Below, one piece after another: positions 52,645 to 60,387 of a stretch of DNA of 64,000 bases. The stretch is from Anaerolineales bacterium. GTDB taxonomy: Bacteria; Chloroflexota; Anaerolineae; Anaerolineales; Villigracilaceae. Every line of letters begins with the position of its first letter. Position 1 is the first letter of the stretch. The position numbers were made by a program, and so were the translations under genes. The stretch spans positions 1-64,000 of the forward strand of contig JABFSL010000002.1 in the NCBI GenBank assembly GCA_013140605.1, written 5' to 3'. The notes under the pieces are model-generated. The model saw nothing but the letters and a program-made list of their open reading frames with translations. It made no database searches and was not told the origin of the DNA.

Positions 52645-53028
52645 TTATCCTTCTTCCACGATCAACTTGCCGCGTAACATTCCCATTTGACATTGAAAGC
52701 CGAACTCACCAGATTTTTCGGGCGTGAATTCCAATGTGACCTGTTCGCCTTCGGGCAATAATGCGTTTTGATTGAAATCAGGGAACAAGACTTTTTCAGA
52801 ACATGCCGAACTTTCCTGTCGGGTAAATGTCAATCGCACAGATCGTCCTTTTTGCACAATGATCACATCGGGTGTGTAACCGCCTTTTACAGTGATCGCC
52901 ACTTCCTGCGCGCCAGATGCGGATACGGCAACGCGCGTCTGCGCTTTGGGGGCAAACCAGAAATACCAGGCAATGAGAACGGTCATTACAACGCCTGAAA
53001 GAATCACGAAGATTTGAAGATTGGACAT
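52645..53028 (-). CDS. membrane-anchored cupredoxin-domain protein
   Basis: The 127-residue protein has an N-terminal membrane helix (residues 6-25) and one cupredoxin domain: GYTPDVIIVQKGRSVRLTFTR, ESSACSEKVLFPDF and FGFQCQMGMLRGKL. The Cys-x-Met-Gly-Met end with Cys in place of the first His is the pattern of cupredoxins found with heavy-metal ATPases. It probably carries Cu(I) to or from CopA, two genes before it. Confidence 0.85.
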   Translation of the reverse strand: MSNLQIFVILSGVVMTVLIAWYFWFAPKAQTRVAVSASGAQEVAITVKGGYTPDVIIVQKGRSVRLTFTRQESSACSEKVLFPDFNQNALLPEGEQVTLEFTPEKSGEFGFQCQMGMLRGKLIVEEG

Positions 53029-53029
53029 G

Positions 53030-53341
53030 TTATGCTCCTTTGAACTGTTTGAGTTGTGCCCTCAGCATGGCAACGGTTGGAAAACCTTTGATGCCTTCTG
53101 GCGTTGGATAGACGCGGCAGCTCAACGAATAATTTTCACGTTCCTCATGCCAAAGATCATGACCATTAATTCGGAAGGAGGGCGAGCCAAGAAATTTCAA
53201 CTGAGCGGCGTTTTTATCGTCCATCACTTTGACCATTTCCACAGAAGCAGACAAACCTTCTTCCTGCAAAGCGGCCTCGATATTTTTCAATCCGTTTTCC
53301 CATGAGGGGCAACCATCGAAATAGAGCAATTCGATTTTCAT
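53030..53341 (-). CDS. thioredoxin-like protein with single Cys motif
   Basis: The 103-residue protein begins IELLYFDGCPSWENGLKNIE, like the DF-family thioredoxin-fold proteins with GCP(S)W, and has the cis-Pro block GSPSFRINGHDLW. The second active-site cysteine (CxxC) is absent, so it is not a classic disulfide reductase. It follows the copper ATPase gene by eight bases. A role in metal or thiol handling is inferred. Confidence 0.75.
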   Translation of the reverse strand: MKIELLYFDGCPSWENGLKNIEAALQEEGLSASVEMVKVMDDKNAAQLKFLGSPSFRINGHDLWHEERENYSLSCRVYPTPEGIKGFPTVAMLRAQLKQFKGA

Positions 53342-53349
53342 AATGACTC

Positions 53350-56004
53350 CTATTTTGCGCTGAACTTGGGTTTAAACCCGCGTAAACGATTGGCATTGGC
53401 GACAACTGTAACGGATGAAAACGCCATTGCTGCGCCTGCGATCATTGGGCTAAGCAGCAGGCCGAAGAAGGGGAAAAGCAATCCCATTGCGACAGGAATC
53501 CCCAAAACGTTATAGAAAAATGCACCAACCAGGTTTTGGTAAATATTGTTCATCGTAGCGCGGCTGACTTCAATAGCTGTGACCACGCCTTTGAGACTGC
53601 CTTTGATGAGCGTGATGTCTGAAGCTTCAATGGCAACGTCTGTACCTGTGCCAATGGCTAGACCAACATCCGCTTGCGCGAGCGCAGGCGCGTCGTTAAT
53701 ACCATCGCCGACCATAGCTACTACATTTTGGATTTTAGATTTACGATTTTCGATTTGGAGTTTCTTGACCTCGTTGGCTTTGTCTTCGGGCAATACTTCT
53801 GCCAGTACACGTGTCACGCCGACCTTGCGCGCAATCGCTTCGGCTGTGCGGCGATTGTCGCCTGTGATCATCACGACTTCGATACCCATATTTTGCAGAG
53901 CCAGAATCGCTTCGGCGGAATCTTCCTTGACTGTATCTGCCACGGCAATGATGCCTGCGGCTCTTCCATCGAGGGCAATAAACATCGGCGTCTTGCCATC
54001 ATCAGCGAGCGATTTTGATTTTTCTTCCAATGAACCAAGCACAATCTTCTCGCGGTTCATCAACTTGAGATTGCCGATCAAAATGTTCTTACCTTCAACT
54101 TTTGCAGAAACGCCGTGACCAGGAATGGCTTCGAAATCTTTTACTTCTGCCAATTCCAATTTGCGCGCCTGCGCCCCTTCAACAATGGCCTGCGCCAATG
54201 GATGTTCGCTGACTTTTTCCACCGAAGCCGCCAATCGCAATAACTGATCACTATCCACTGATGACTGCTCACTGGTCACTGTGTCTGTTAGTTCAGGCTT
54301 CCCTTTGGTGATCGTGCCTGTCTTGTCCAACACCACAATTTGAATCGCGCGTGCGGTTTGAAGCGCTTCACCCGAGCGGATCAGAATCCCATTCTCCGCG
54401 CCTTTGCCGATGCCCACCATCAAGCTCATTGGCGTGGCGAGTCCCAGCGCGCAAGGGCAGGCGATAATCAGCACAGTAACACTTGTGACGAGTGCGTAAA
54501 CGAATTGCGGTTGCGGACCAATTACAAACCAGATGACGAAAGTCCATACAGCCAAAATCATCACAACGGGAACGAAGTATCCAGAAACGATATCGGCCAA
54601 TCTTGCAATCGGCGCTTTGGAATTCTGCGCATCCTGCACCATCTTGACGATCTGCGCAAGCGCGGTATCTTTTCCAACTTTGGTTGTGCGGAACTTGAAC
54701 GCGCCTGTCTTATTGATCGTTGCGCCGATGACTTCATCACCCATCTTTTTGGAAGCAGGCATTGATTCGCCTGTGAGCATGGACTCGTCCACGGCAGAAC
54801 TGCCTTCGACGATGACGCCGTCCACAGGGACTTTCTCGCCAGGGCGCACTTGGATCACATCGCCAACCAGCACTTCTTCAACGGGCAAGTCCATTTCTTT
54901 GCCGTCGCGAATCACGCGTGCGGTCTTGGCTTGCAAACCCAACAACTTTTTAATTGCCGAACTGGATTGTCCTTTGGCACGTAATTCCAAAGCCTGCCCC
55001 AAAACGACCAGTGCAATGACCACCGCAACCACATCATAAAATGGCTCCGATGTTCCTTCGGGGAAAACAGATGGAAATAGAATCGCGAATGTTGAATACA
55101 ACCAAGCCGCACCCGTGCCGAGTGCGATCAATGTGTTCATGTTTGCAGAGCGATGTTTGAACGCCGCCCATGCACCCGTGAAGAAGTCACTGCCTGACCA
55201 GAACATGACGGGCAGAGTCAACAACGCGGTCACGCCCCATAGCAGCCGCAAAGAGTCCATGTTCAAGTCACGCAGGAAGGGTACAAACTGGTAATACGCC
55301 GTTACCATCACAAACACTGAGATCGCGGCTGCGAACCAAAATTTGTTCATCAACTTGCGGTATTCATTGGCGTGGGCCTCTTCCTGTTTGTCCACGGGCG
55401 CATCGCTTGTTGCGGGGCGGGGCTTGTATCCCCAGGTTTCAATTGCCGCATTCAATTGCGAGAGCGTTGTTTTTTGCGGAAGATAATCCACGGTGGCTTC
55501 CTGTGTGGCAATGTTGACAGTTGCAGCTAAAACACCCTGTGTGGATTTCAATTCATCTTCGATAAATTTCACACACGATGCACAGCGTAAATTCTCGATT
55601 CCAATTTTGACGCTTGTCCCGCCGACTTGAAATCCAATGGATTTGACTGCGCCCACGAGTTTGGCCACATCCACCTTCTGCGCATCATACTGGACCTCAA
55701 GCCTGTTTGCGGTTGCATTGACTTTTACTTCGCTGACGCCATCGAGCGCGCGCAGAGCCGACTCAAGGCGAGTCGAATGCTCCTTCAACGGCAAGCCGCT
55801 CACGGGTAGTTCGATGCGAGCGAGAGTCATTTTCGGATTGAAGCCTGTCGTCGCGGATGTCATCACGTAACGGTGCGGGTCTTTGTCGAATTGATCCACA
55901 CAGGATTGTGAGCAAAAATAAAACGTCTGCCCCATGTGCTCACGTTTGGCAAAGGCGCTTTGGGGTTCGATTTCCATTCCACAAACTGGGTCATGTACTT
56001 TCAT
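53350..56004 (-). CDS. copA: copper-translocating P-type ATPase with YHS domain
   Basis: The 884-residue pump has an N-terminal YHS domain ([28 protein letters not shown]), a degenerate metal-binding domain without CxxC, then a normal one with LRCASC. The P1B-ATPase core follows: [10 protein letters not shown] in the sixth helix, phosphorylated [16 protein letters not shown] and [11 protein letters not shown]. It exports Cu(I) from the cytosol. Two repeat-derived peptides are inserted in frame: [10 protein letters not shown] after the phosphorylation site, and [10 protein letters not shown] before GDGINDAP. Operator copy 3 is 81 bases upstream. It heads the operon with the cupredoxin, YHS and oxidase genes. 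Confidence 0.95.
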   Translation of the reverse strand: MKVHDPVCGMEIEPQSAFAKREHMGQTFYFCSQSCVDQFDKDPHRYVMTSATTGFNPKMTLARIELPVSGLPLKEHSTRLESALRALDGVSEVKVNATANRLEVQYDAQKVDVAKLVGAVKSIGFQVGGTSVKIGIENLRCASCVKFIEDELKSTQGVLAATVNIATQEATVDYLPQKTTLSQLNAAIETWGYKPRPATSDAPVDKQEEAHANEYRKLMNKFWFAAAISVFVMVTAYYQFVPFLRDLNMDSLRLLWGVTALLTLPVMFWSGSDFFTGAWAAFKHRSANMNTLIALGTGAAWLYSTFAILFPSVFPEGTSEPFYDVVAVVIALVVLGQALELRAKGQSSSAIKKLLGLQAKTARVIRDGKEMDLPVEEVLVGDVIQVRPGEKVPVDGVIVEGSSAVDESMLTGESMPASKKMGDEVIGATINKTGAFKFRTTKVGKDTALAQIVKMVQDAQNSKAPIARLADIVSGYFVPVVMILAVWTFVIWFVIGPQPQFVYALVTSVTVLIIACPCALGLATPMSLMVGIGKGAENGILIRSGEALQTARAIQIVVLDKTGTITKGKPELTDTVTSEQSSVDSDQLLRLAASVEKVSEHPLAQAIVEGAQARKLELAEVKDFEAIPGHGVSAKVEGKNILIGNLKLMNREKIVLGSLEEKSKSLADDGKTPMFIALDGRAAGIIAVADTVKEDSAEAILALQNMGIEVVMITGDNRRTAEAIARKVGVTRVLAEVLPEDKANEVKKLQIENRKSKIQNVVAMVGDGINDAPALAQADVGLAIGTGTDVAIEASDITLIKGSLKGVVTAIEVSRATMNNIYQNLVGAFFYNVLGIPVAMGLLFPFFGLLLSPMIAGAAMAFSSVTVVANANRLRGFKPKFSAK
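53725..53758. repeat. AATCCAAAATC-type repeat inside copA
   Basis: On the minus strand it encodes [10 protein letters not shown], placed just before the conserved GDGINDAP motif. The same repeat class is in the MalT-like gene at 22261. Confidence 0.75.
54240..54285. repeat. CAGTGGTCAGTGATCAGT-type repeat inside copA
   Basis: A string of CAGT/CACTG units encodes [10 protein letters not shown] just after the DKTG motif region. A similar CAGT-rich string is between the molybdoenzyme and tatA genes (8541-8570). Confidence 0.65.
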
Positions 56005-56084
56005 GGTTCACCTGTTTTATAAGAGATACTAAAAGTGTATATCCATTTGACGAGGCGTGTGAGCGTTTTTCAGCCTGATTCGAT

Positions 56085-56102
56085 ATAAGCAAAATGGCCT
56101 AT
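56085..56102. promoter_or_regulatory. shared operator, copy 3, upstream of copA
   Basis: ATAAGC-AAAATG-GCCTAT lies 81 bases before the copA start. It overlaps a hairpin AATGGCCT/AGGCCATT (56093-56118) that can also end the transcript arriving from 56144. Confidence 0.7.
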
Positions 56103-56118
56103 CTTTTGGACAGGCCAT
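56093..56118 (-). terminator. terminator-like hairpin after the zinc-ribbon gene
   Basis: AATGGCCT pairs with AGGCCATT; the minus strand continues TTGCTTATAT. It lies 26 bases after the stop of the gene at 56144 and shares bases with operator copy 3. Confidence 0.45.
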
Positions 56119-56143
56119 TCGCAAGAGGTTGAAATCTGATTTT

Positions 56144-56500
56144 TTATTTCAAAGCTGTGCCGCAGTGGGGGCAATTTTGCCAGTCGGCTTGCACGCTCTT
56201 CGCACAATTTGGACAAGTGCTTTGAGAAGATGGCAGTGTGGGATTTCCAGAATTTCGTACCAGTGCGGCAATGCCGAATACGATGAGTGTAATCACGCCA
56301 ATGGGGATCAGCCACATGAAGAGCATACCGATCCAGCCGAGGGGAGAATATCCCCAACCCATCATTCCAGGCCCCATCATGCCCCAGCCGCGATAGCCTT
56401 GGTTGCCAAAACCCCAACCGCTCATCATGCCTCCTCCGAAGAGAAAGAGAAGCGCGAGGATGCCAATAATTCCAACGATCAGCCAGTTAATCTTTTTCAT
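56144..56500 (-). CDS. membrane protein with C-terminal zinc ribbon
   Basis: The 118-residue protein has a membrane helix at residues 6-22, a Gly-Met-Trp-rich stretch (GMMSGWGFGNQGYRGWGMMGP), a second helix near 57-84, and a zinc ribbon CPNCAKSVQADWQNCPHCG. The Met-rich stretch may bind copper. It follows the smaller ribbon protein gene and shares the same operon. No defined function. Confidence 0.75.
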   Translation of the reverse strand: MKKINWLIVGIIGILALLFLFGGGMMSGWGFGNQGYRGWGMMGPGMMGWGYSPLGWIGMLFMWLIPIGVITLIVFGIAALVRNSGNPTLPSSQSTCPNCAKSVQADWQNCPHCGTALK

Positions 56501-56508
56501 TTTTTTCC

Positions 56509-56682
56509 TTATATAGTCTGTCCGCAGTGCGGGCAGTTCTTCCAGTCATTTTGCATCGCTTGATTGCAATGTGGGCATGTACGAGCGGCGACAGGTTTCA
56601 AGGCATTGACAAGGTTATTACCAGAGATGGCATAAACCACCAATCCAATCAACAGTATGGGAACGATCCACATGAGAAACAT
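56509..56682 (-). CDS. small membrane protein with zinc ribbon
   Basis: This unlisted 57-residue gene encodes MFLMWIVPILLIGLVVYAI, one membrane helix, followed by a zinc ribbon CPHCNQAMQNDWKNCPHCG. AAGGAG lies seven bases before the ATG. Its ribbon is nearly the same as that of the next gene (56144-56500), which it precedes by eight bases. It is probably a small membrane scaffold or sensor. Confidence 0.8.
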   Translation of the reverse strand: MFLMWIVPILLIGLVVYAISGNNLVNALKPVAARTCPHCNQAMQNDWKNCPHCGQTI

Positions 56683-56833
56683 AATTTACTCCTTTTTATG
56701 AATCAAGAATATCAGGCACAATTAAAGAACCTGTAAAGACAGAACAAAGAATACGTGAAGGCCTTGTGTCGTGACTTGCCTTATACAAAAAAAGAAGTAA
56801 GCTTGTCTTATGGGGAGGCAATTCGTGATGGTG

Positions 56834-57013
56834 CTAATGTTGGTGAGTGTGTTCGTCGATTTTACCGAGATACTTCTCGGGTTCCTTGTCGAACGCTTTC
56901 TTGCAGCCCAGCGAACAGAAGTAATAGGTTTGTCCTTTGTATTCGGATGTGCCTGCGGCGGTCGCGGGGTCAATGTCCATACCGCAAACGGGATCATGTA
57001 CTGTAGTTGTCAT
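56834..57013 (-). CDS. YHS-domain metal-binding protein
   Basis: This unlisted 59-residue protein reads [20 protein letters not shown], then YYFCSLGCKKAFDKEPEKYL, a complete YHS domain, and ends HTHQH, a possible metal-binding tail. GGAG precedes the ATG. Operator copy 4 is 72 bases upstream. It resembles the N-terminal domain of the copper ATPase, so it may load or buffer copper. Confidence 0.88.
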   Translation of the reverse strand: MTTTVHDPVCGMDIDPATAAGTSEYKGQTYYFCSLGCKKAFDKEPEKYLGKIDEHTHQH

Positions 57014-57084
57014 AGGTAATCTCCTTTTATAGGATTATGCTCCATTTTGGGGGTAACAGGAAGCGCAAGGAAGCGTATGCAAGG

Positions 57085-57102
57085 ATAGGCCATATTGCCT
57101 AT
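57085..57102. promoter_or_regulatory. shared operator, copy 4
   Basis: ATAGGC-CATATT-GCCTAT, the most symmetrical copy. It is 72 bases upstream of the YHS gene and overlaps the stop codon of the previous one. Confidence 0.7.
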
Positions 57103-57266
57103 TTGGACTCTTCAATTTCCCCGACCTTTAGATATTTCTCTGGCTCACGTTCAAAAAAAGTTTTGCATATTTGCGAGCAAAAATAATATGTTGTACCTTT
57201 ATACTGAACACTGGCTGTGGCATGTTGCGGATTCACCATCATGCCGCATACGGGATCTTTGATCAT
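57099..57266 (-). CDS. YHS-domain protein
   Basis: The 55-residue protein from ATG 57266 reads IKDPVCGMMVNPQHATASVQ, then YYFCSQICKTFFEREPEKYL. A longer frame to 57347 is not used because the ATG overlaps the stop of the CcdA-like gene (ATGA). It is the third stand-alone YHS protein in the window and ends the CcdA operon. Confidence 0.87.
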   Translation of the reverse strand: MIKDPVCGMMVNPQHATASVQYKGTTYYFCSQICKTFFEREPEKYLKVGEIEESK

Positions 57267-58039
57267 GATATTTTTCCTGAATAAGTCTTCTGTAGCGTGT
57301 GTCCACTCAAGTAGCCCAGATAGGCTGGAACAAGCGGTAACACGCATGGCGAAAGAAAGGATAACAAGCCTGCGATGATCGCTGTTAAATAGGTGGGCGC
57401 GGCAGCATATCTAGAAAATGCTTCGATGTAATAACCGTTCTTGAACGCCCAGATCGAGATCAGGTTCATCGTATTCGTCAGCAGTAGGACGCCAATCGTA
57501 ATGATGAACAATCCGCTGATAATCTTGAAATATTTTTGATACGGCCTCATGCGGTTGAGCCAACCTGATGCGCGTTCCAATCCGAGCGCCATCGCGAGAA
57601 ATGGAATGCCCAATCCGAGCGAGTAGCCTGAAGACAGCCACATCGCCTGTCCAACCGTTTGCTGGCTAAGGCCCATCGTCAGGATTGCGCCGAGCGTTGC
57701 GCCAATACATGGACTCCAACCCGCCGCGAAGAAAATCCCCATTAAGCCAGAGCTTGCATAGGTTCCACGCGCTGTATATTGCGTGCGTGTGTCAGCGTAG
57801 AACCAGGGGACACGGATCACTTCCAAGGTTGCGAGGCCAAAAATAATTACAACGACTCCGCCGATCCGCCCCAGCTCGTATTTGTATGCTCCAAATATTT
57901 GACCAAGCGCTGTCGCCGATCCGCCCCAGCCGACGATGAACACAAAAGAAAAACCTGCCACGAACAAAAGCGCGTGCAGAAATATTCTCAGGCGATCACT
58001 TTTTTCTGATGGTAACTGGGAGACTGTATGGGTCGTCAT
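57263..58039 (-). CDS. CcdA/DsbD-like cytochrome c biogenesis transmembrane protein
   Basis: The 258-residue protein has six hydrophobic segments in the CcdA pattern: LLSFLSPCVLPLVPAYLGYLSG near its start, and GWSPCIGATLGAILTM midway, each with one Cys in a Pro-rich helix. CcdA passes reducing electrons across the membrane for cytochrome c haem attachment or copper-site thiol reduction. Here it lies with CuA and ferredoxin proteins, so it may keep CuA cysteines reduced. It follows the NapH-like gene by 78 bases. Confidence 0.9.
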   Translation of the reverse strand: MTTHTVSQLPSEKSDRLRIFLHALLFVAGFSFVFIVGWGGSATALGQIFGAYKYELGRIGGVVVIIFGLATLEVIRVPWFYADTRTQYTARGTYASSGLMGIFFAAGWSPCIGATLGAILTMGLSQQTVGQAMWLSSGYSLGLGIPFLAMALGLERASGWLNRMRPYQKYFKIISGLFIITIGVLLLTNTMNLISIWAFKNGYYIEAFSRYAAAPTYLTAIIAGLLSFLSPCVLPLVPAYLGYLSGHTLQKTYSGKIS

Positions 58040-58071
58040 TCTTCCTCTTTTTTAGAAATAAGACTTTAGCA

Positions 58072-58105
58072 AGACTGGATGTTGAATCATTCAACATCCA
58101 GTCTC
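58072..58105. terminator. intrinsic terminator between NapH-like and CcdA-like genes
   Basis: GACTGGATGTTGAAT and ATTCAACATCCAGTC are perfect 15-base arms around one base, followed by TCTTACATTT. It would reduce transcription into the ccdA-like gene. Confidence 0.7.
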
Positions 58106-58117
58106 TTACATTTCAAA

Positions 58118-59497
58118 TTACATTCTCATTGCCATCGGAAGCGTGAACAGGATTACATTCATGACGGTAAGGACAACCATCAACACTGCGTAAGGGATAA
58201 ATGTTCCCCAAACATTGCCGCTGGTGTCGTTCATTTTTGCGATGCGATAAGCAACATAAAGCGAGCCGATGAAACCAAGAGCGAGCAGACCAAATTGCAG
58301 GAATTGAATGGTGCCCATATCCAGAATGGCGGGAGAAGCGCCGTGGAATGCCATTCCGAATAATCCCATGGCTGTGTAGTAAATGGATTTGCCTTCAGCC
58401 AAAAGATGGAACAGATTGTGGGCGATATGTCCCGCCATATCCAATGCGATGATGGCGTAACCGAAGCGGGCGAAGTTTTCGATCAGTGAAACTTTGTTGA
58501 ACTTGCCCGCGATCCATGATGTGAAGCCGAGCAAGGCTACTGGAATGGCGAGTGCAATTGCAAAGGTAATGCTGAATGTGACGTAGTAGCTGGTTGTACC
58601 AACTGCATTTTCCAGCCACTTCAACATCGAGCCCCACACTTCGAGCATGGTCACATTTTGTACGAACACAATTCCCATGATGACCGCCGAAAGGAAAGCC
58701 TCTTCAAGTTTGGGTTTGCGGATGAACCATAATTCCTTTGTGGGCGGACGCACGGTCAATTGAATTGAGTCGTTGGGACAGCCCTTGATACACTCCGCGC
58801 ACAGCACACAGTTGGCGCTGGAAGTCATGGTCTTGGGAAACTCAAACAGGGGACAAGGCGCGGAATTATCTGTGCCTTTATAGCAGGCGGCGATAGTGCA
58901 GGTGGCGCAGATCTCAGGTGTTCCGCGCAGGCTTAGCATACCGTTGCGGGCGTAGTTCCCAGATAACCCGCCGAGGAAACAAACGTAGCGGCAGAATGTG
59001 CGGCGTTCATAAAATGCGCCAGAAACGACTACGCCCGTTGTAAGCGTCAACATTAGGATGCCCGAGCCAAGTGGATTTTCCACCACGCCCCAGACATGGT
59101 CACTCCAGGTGATGAAGATAAAGAGTGCATCAATGATCCAGATGCCGTATTTTTTTAGGAACTTCGGAACGGGGCGGTTGTTACCGACAAAGTTTTGAAC
59201 AAGGTCATTAATCTTCGCAAATGGACAGATGGCACACCAGAAGCGTCCCAAAAACAAAAAGATGATCGGGATCAGCGGCCACCACAGCACCCAGGTCAGG
59301 GCTGTGCCGAAGTTGTCATGCGCAGAATCGGGTCCGAGAATCAGTTCGAACATGATGACCATGAAAATGATCAGGGTCGGCCATTGAATGATTCCAGGAT
59401 ACCAGCGGCTGCGCAGGAAACCATCGATCCATTTGTTGTTGAGCAGGTTGCCGCCGTTCAGCCAGGATGTGTTTTGATTGTTGATCGGAGTTGTCAT
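58118..59497 (-). CDS. NapH/NosR-like membrane ferredoxin protein, paralogue
   Basis: The 459-residue protein has about ten hydrophobic segments and cysteine motifs CAICPF, FCRYVCFLGG, CATCTIAACYKG, CPLF and the ferredoxin pair CVLCAECIKGCPNDSI. It is similar in order to the protein at 48128-49459. It would move electrons from the membrane quinol pool to an outer acceptor, for example a CuA protein. It follows the CopC/YtkA-like gene by 22 bases. The physiological acceptor is unknown. Confidence 0.88.
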   Translation of the reverse strand: MTTPINNQNTSWLNGGNLLNNKWIDGFLRSRWYPGIIQWPTLIIFMVIMFELILGPDSAHDNFGTALTWVLWWPLIPIIFLFLGRFWCAICPFAKINDLVQNFVGNNRPVPKFLKKYGIWIIDALFIFITWSDHVWGVVENPLGSGILMLTLTTGVVVSGAFYERRTFCRYVCFLGGLSGNYARNGMLSLRGTPEICATCTIAACYKGTDNSAPCPLFEFPKTMTSSANCVLCAECIKGCPNDSIQLTVRPPTKELWFIRKPKLEEAFLSAVIMGIVFVQNVTMLEVWGSMLKWLENAVGTTSYYVTFSITFAIALAIPVALLGFTSWIAGKFNKVSLIENFARFGYAIIALDMAGHIAHNLFHLLAEGKSIYYTAMGLFGMAFHGASPAILDMGTIQFLQFGLLALGFIGSLYVAYRIAKMNDTSGNVWGTFIPYAVLMVVLTVMNVILFTLPMAMRM

Positions 59498-59519
59498 GGG
59501 GATATGCCTCTAAAAATAA

Positions 59520-60194
59520 TTACTTGCGAATAATAACGGTCTTGCGTTTGAGGATAGCCGCCGTGGTGATCATTGTGATGTTGATGCCAAAGAAGCCAGC
59601 CAGAACTGCGTAATTCAAGCCGAGTGAGCGGCCGATCTCAACTGGGAATTCAACTTGTGTTGTTTCACCATTGATCGTGAAATGCACATTGAACATCCAC
59701 TCGCCTGATTTTTCAAAATGCACTTCGCCTGCATATTCGCCTGATTCTGATGTGGGCTCAAGCATCACTGTGATGTTTTCTTCACCATGTGCATCTGCGG
59801 CTGGTTCATTGGGTTTCATCACGCCAGTGGACGGGGCTTCAGTTGCCATGTCCATTCCGTCCATGCTATTGTTGCTGGTCATCACGCCAGTGGATGGGGC
59901 TTCGGTTGCCGTGTCACTATTTTCTTCATGTGCAGACATTCCCTCAGCAGGCATGGCAGAGACTTCCACTTCCGCGTTTGGAACGGGCATGCCCATCGCG
60001 TCTGTGATCTGAATATGGAATTGATTCTCGCCAGCCTTGACTGGTTCAACGAAGATCAATGTGATGTGATAGCCATTGACCTCCTGCTCACTCCCGCCTT
60101 CACCGCCATCGGCGAATACTGTTTTTGGAAATGCCAACAGTAAAATTGAAATGATCAATAATGTTGTAATTAATCCATGTGGTTTTTTGCTCAT
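59520..60194 (-). CDS. YtkA/CopC-like secreted protein with membrane tail
   Basis: The 224-residue protein has a signal peptide (LITTLLIISILLLAFPKTVFA), a first beta domain (VNGYHITLIFVEPVKAGENQ), a His/Met/Glu-rich linker with two TEAPSTGVM copies, a second beta stretch (YAGEVHFEKSGEWMFNVHF) and a C-terminal membrane helix. The domain is like YtkA/FixH-type copper-linked folds. The Met/His-rich linker (DGMDMATEA, AHEEN) could bind copper. AGGAG precedes ATG 60194; operator copy 2 is 87 bases upstream. It heads the operon with the NapH-like gene. Confidence 0.78.
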   Translation of the reverse strand: MSKKPHGLITTLLIISILLLAFPKTVFADGGEGGSEQEVNGYHITLIFVEPVKAGENQFHIQITDAMGMPVPNAEVEVSAMPAEGMSAHEENSDTATEAPSTGVMTSNNSMDGMDMATEAPSTGVMKPNEPAADAHGEENITVMLEPTSESGEYAGEVHFEKSGEWMFNVHFTINGETTQVEFPVEIGRSLGLNYAVLAGFFGINITMITTAAILKRKTVIIRK

Positions 60195-60280
60195 TATGTA
60201 TGGGTCTCCTTGTTCAGCAAACTTGCACAATCTTAAGTGCAGAAGTCATTACATATAAGCGTGATATGGCGTAATGGTAC

Positions 60281-60298
60281 ATACGCTAAATGGCGCAT
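60281..60298. promoter_or_regulatory. shared operator, copy 2
   Basis: ATACGC-TAAATG-GCGCAT, 87 bases upstream of the YtkA-like gene. It overlaps a longer dyad, AAATGGCGCATG (60288-60299) with CATGCGCCATTT (60308-60319). Confidence 0.7.
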
Positions 60299-60331
60299 GT
60301 CGAATGTCATGCGCCATTTATGATTTAAATA

Positions 60332-60368
60332 CAAGAAGGTTATTGAACATATCTCAATAACCTTCTTG
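60332..60368 (-). terminator. intrinsic terminator of the kinase-regulator operon
   Basis: CAAGAAGGTTATTGA and TCAATAACCTTCTTG are perfect 15-base arms separated by seven bases. On the minus strand the stem is followed by TATTTAAAT. Confidence 0.75.
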
Positions 60369-60387
60369 AAAAATTTAATGTCGTGAT

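Noticed and set aside
53030-53341. Sec in place of the missing second cysteine of the thioredoxin-like protein
   Set aside because: The reading frame is continuous with Trp at that position and has no in-frame TGA.
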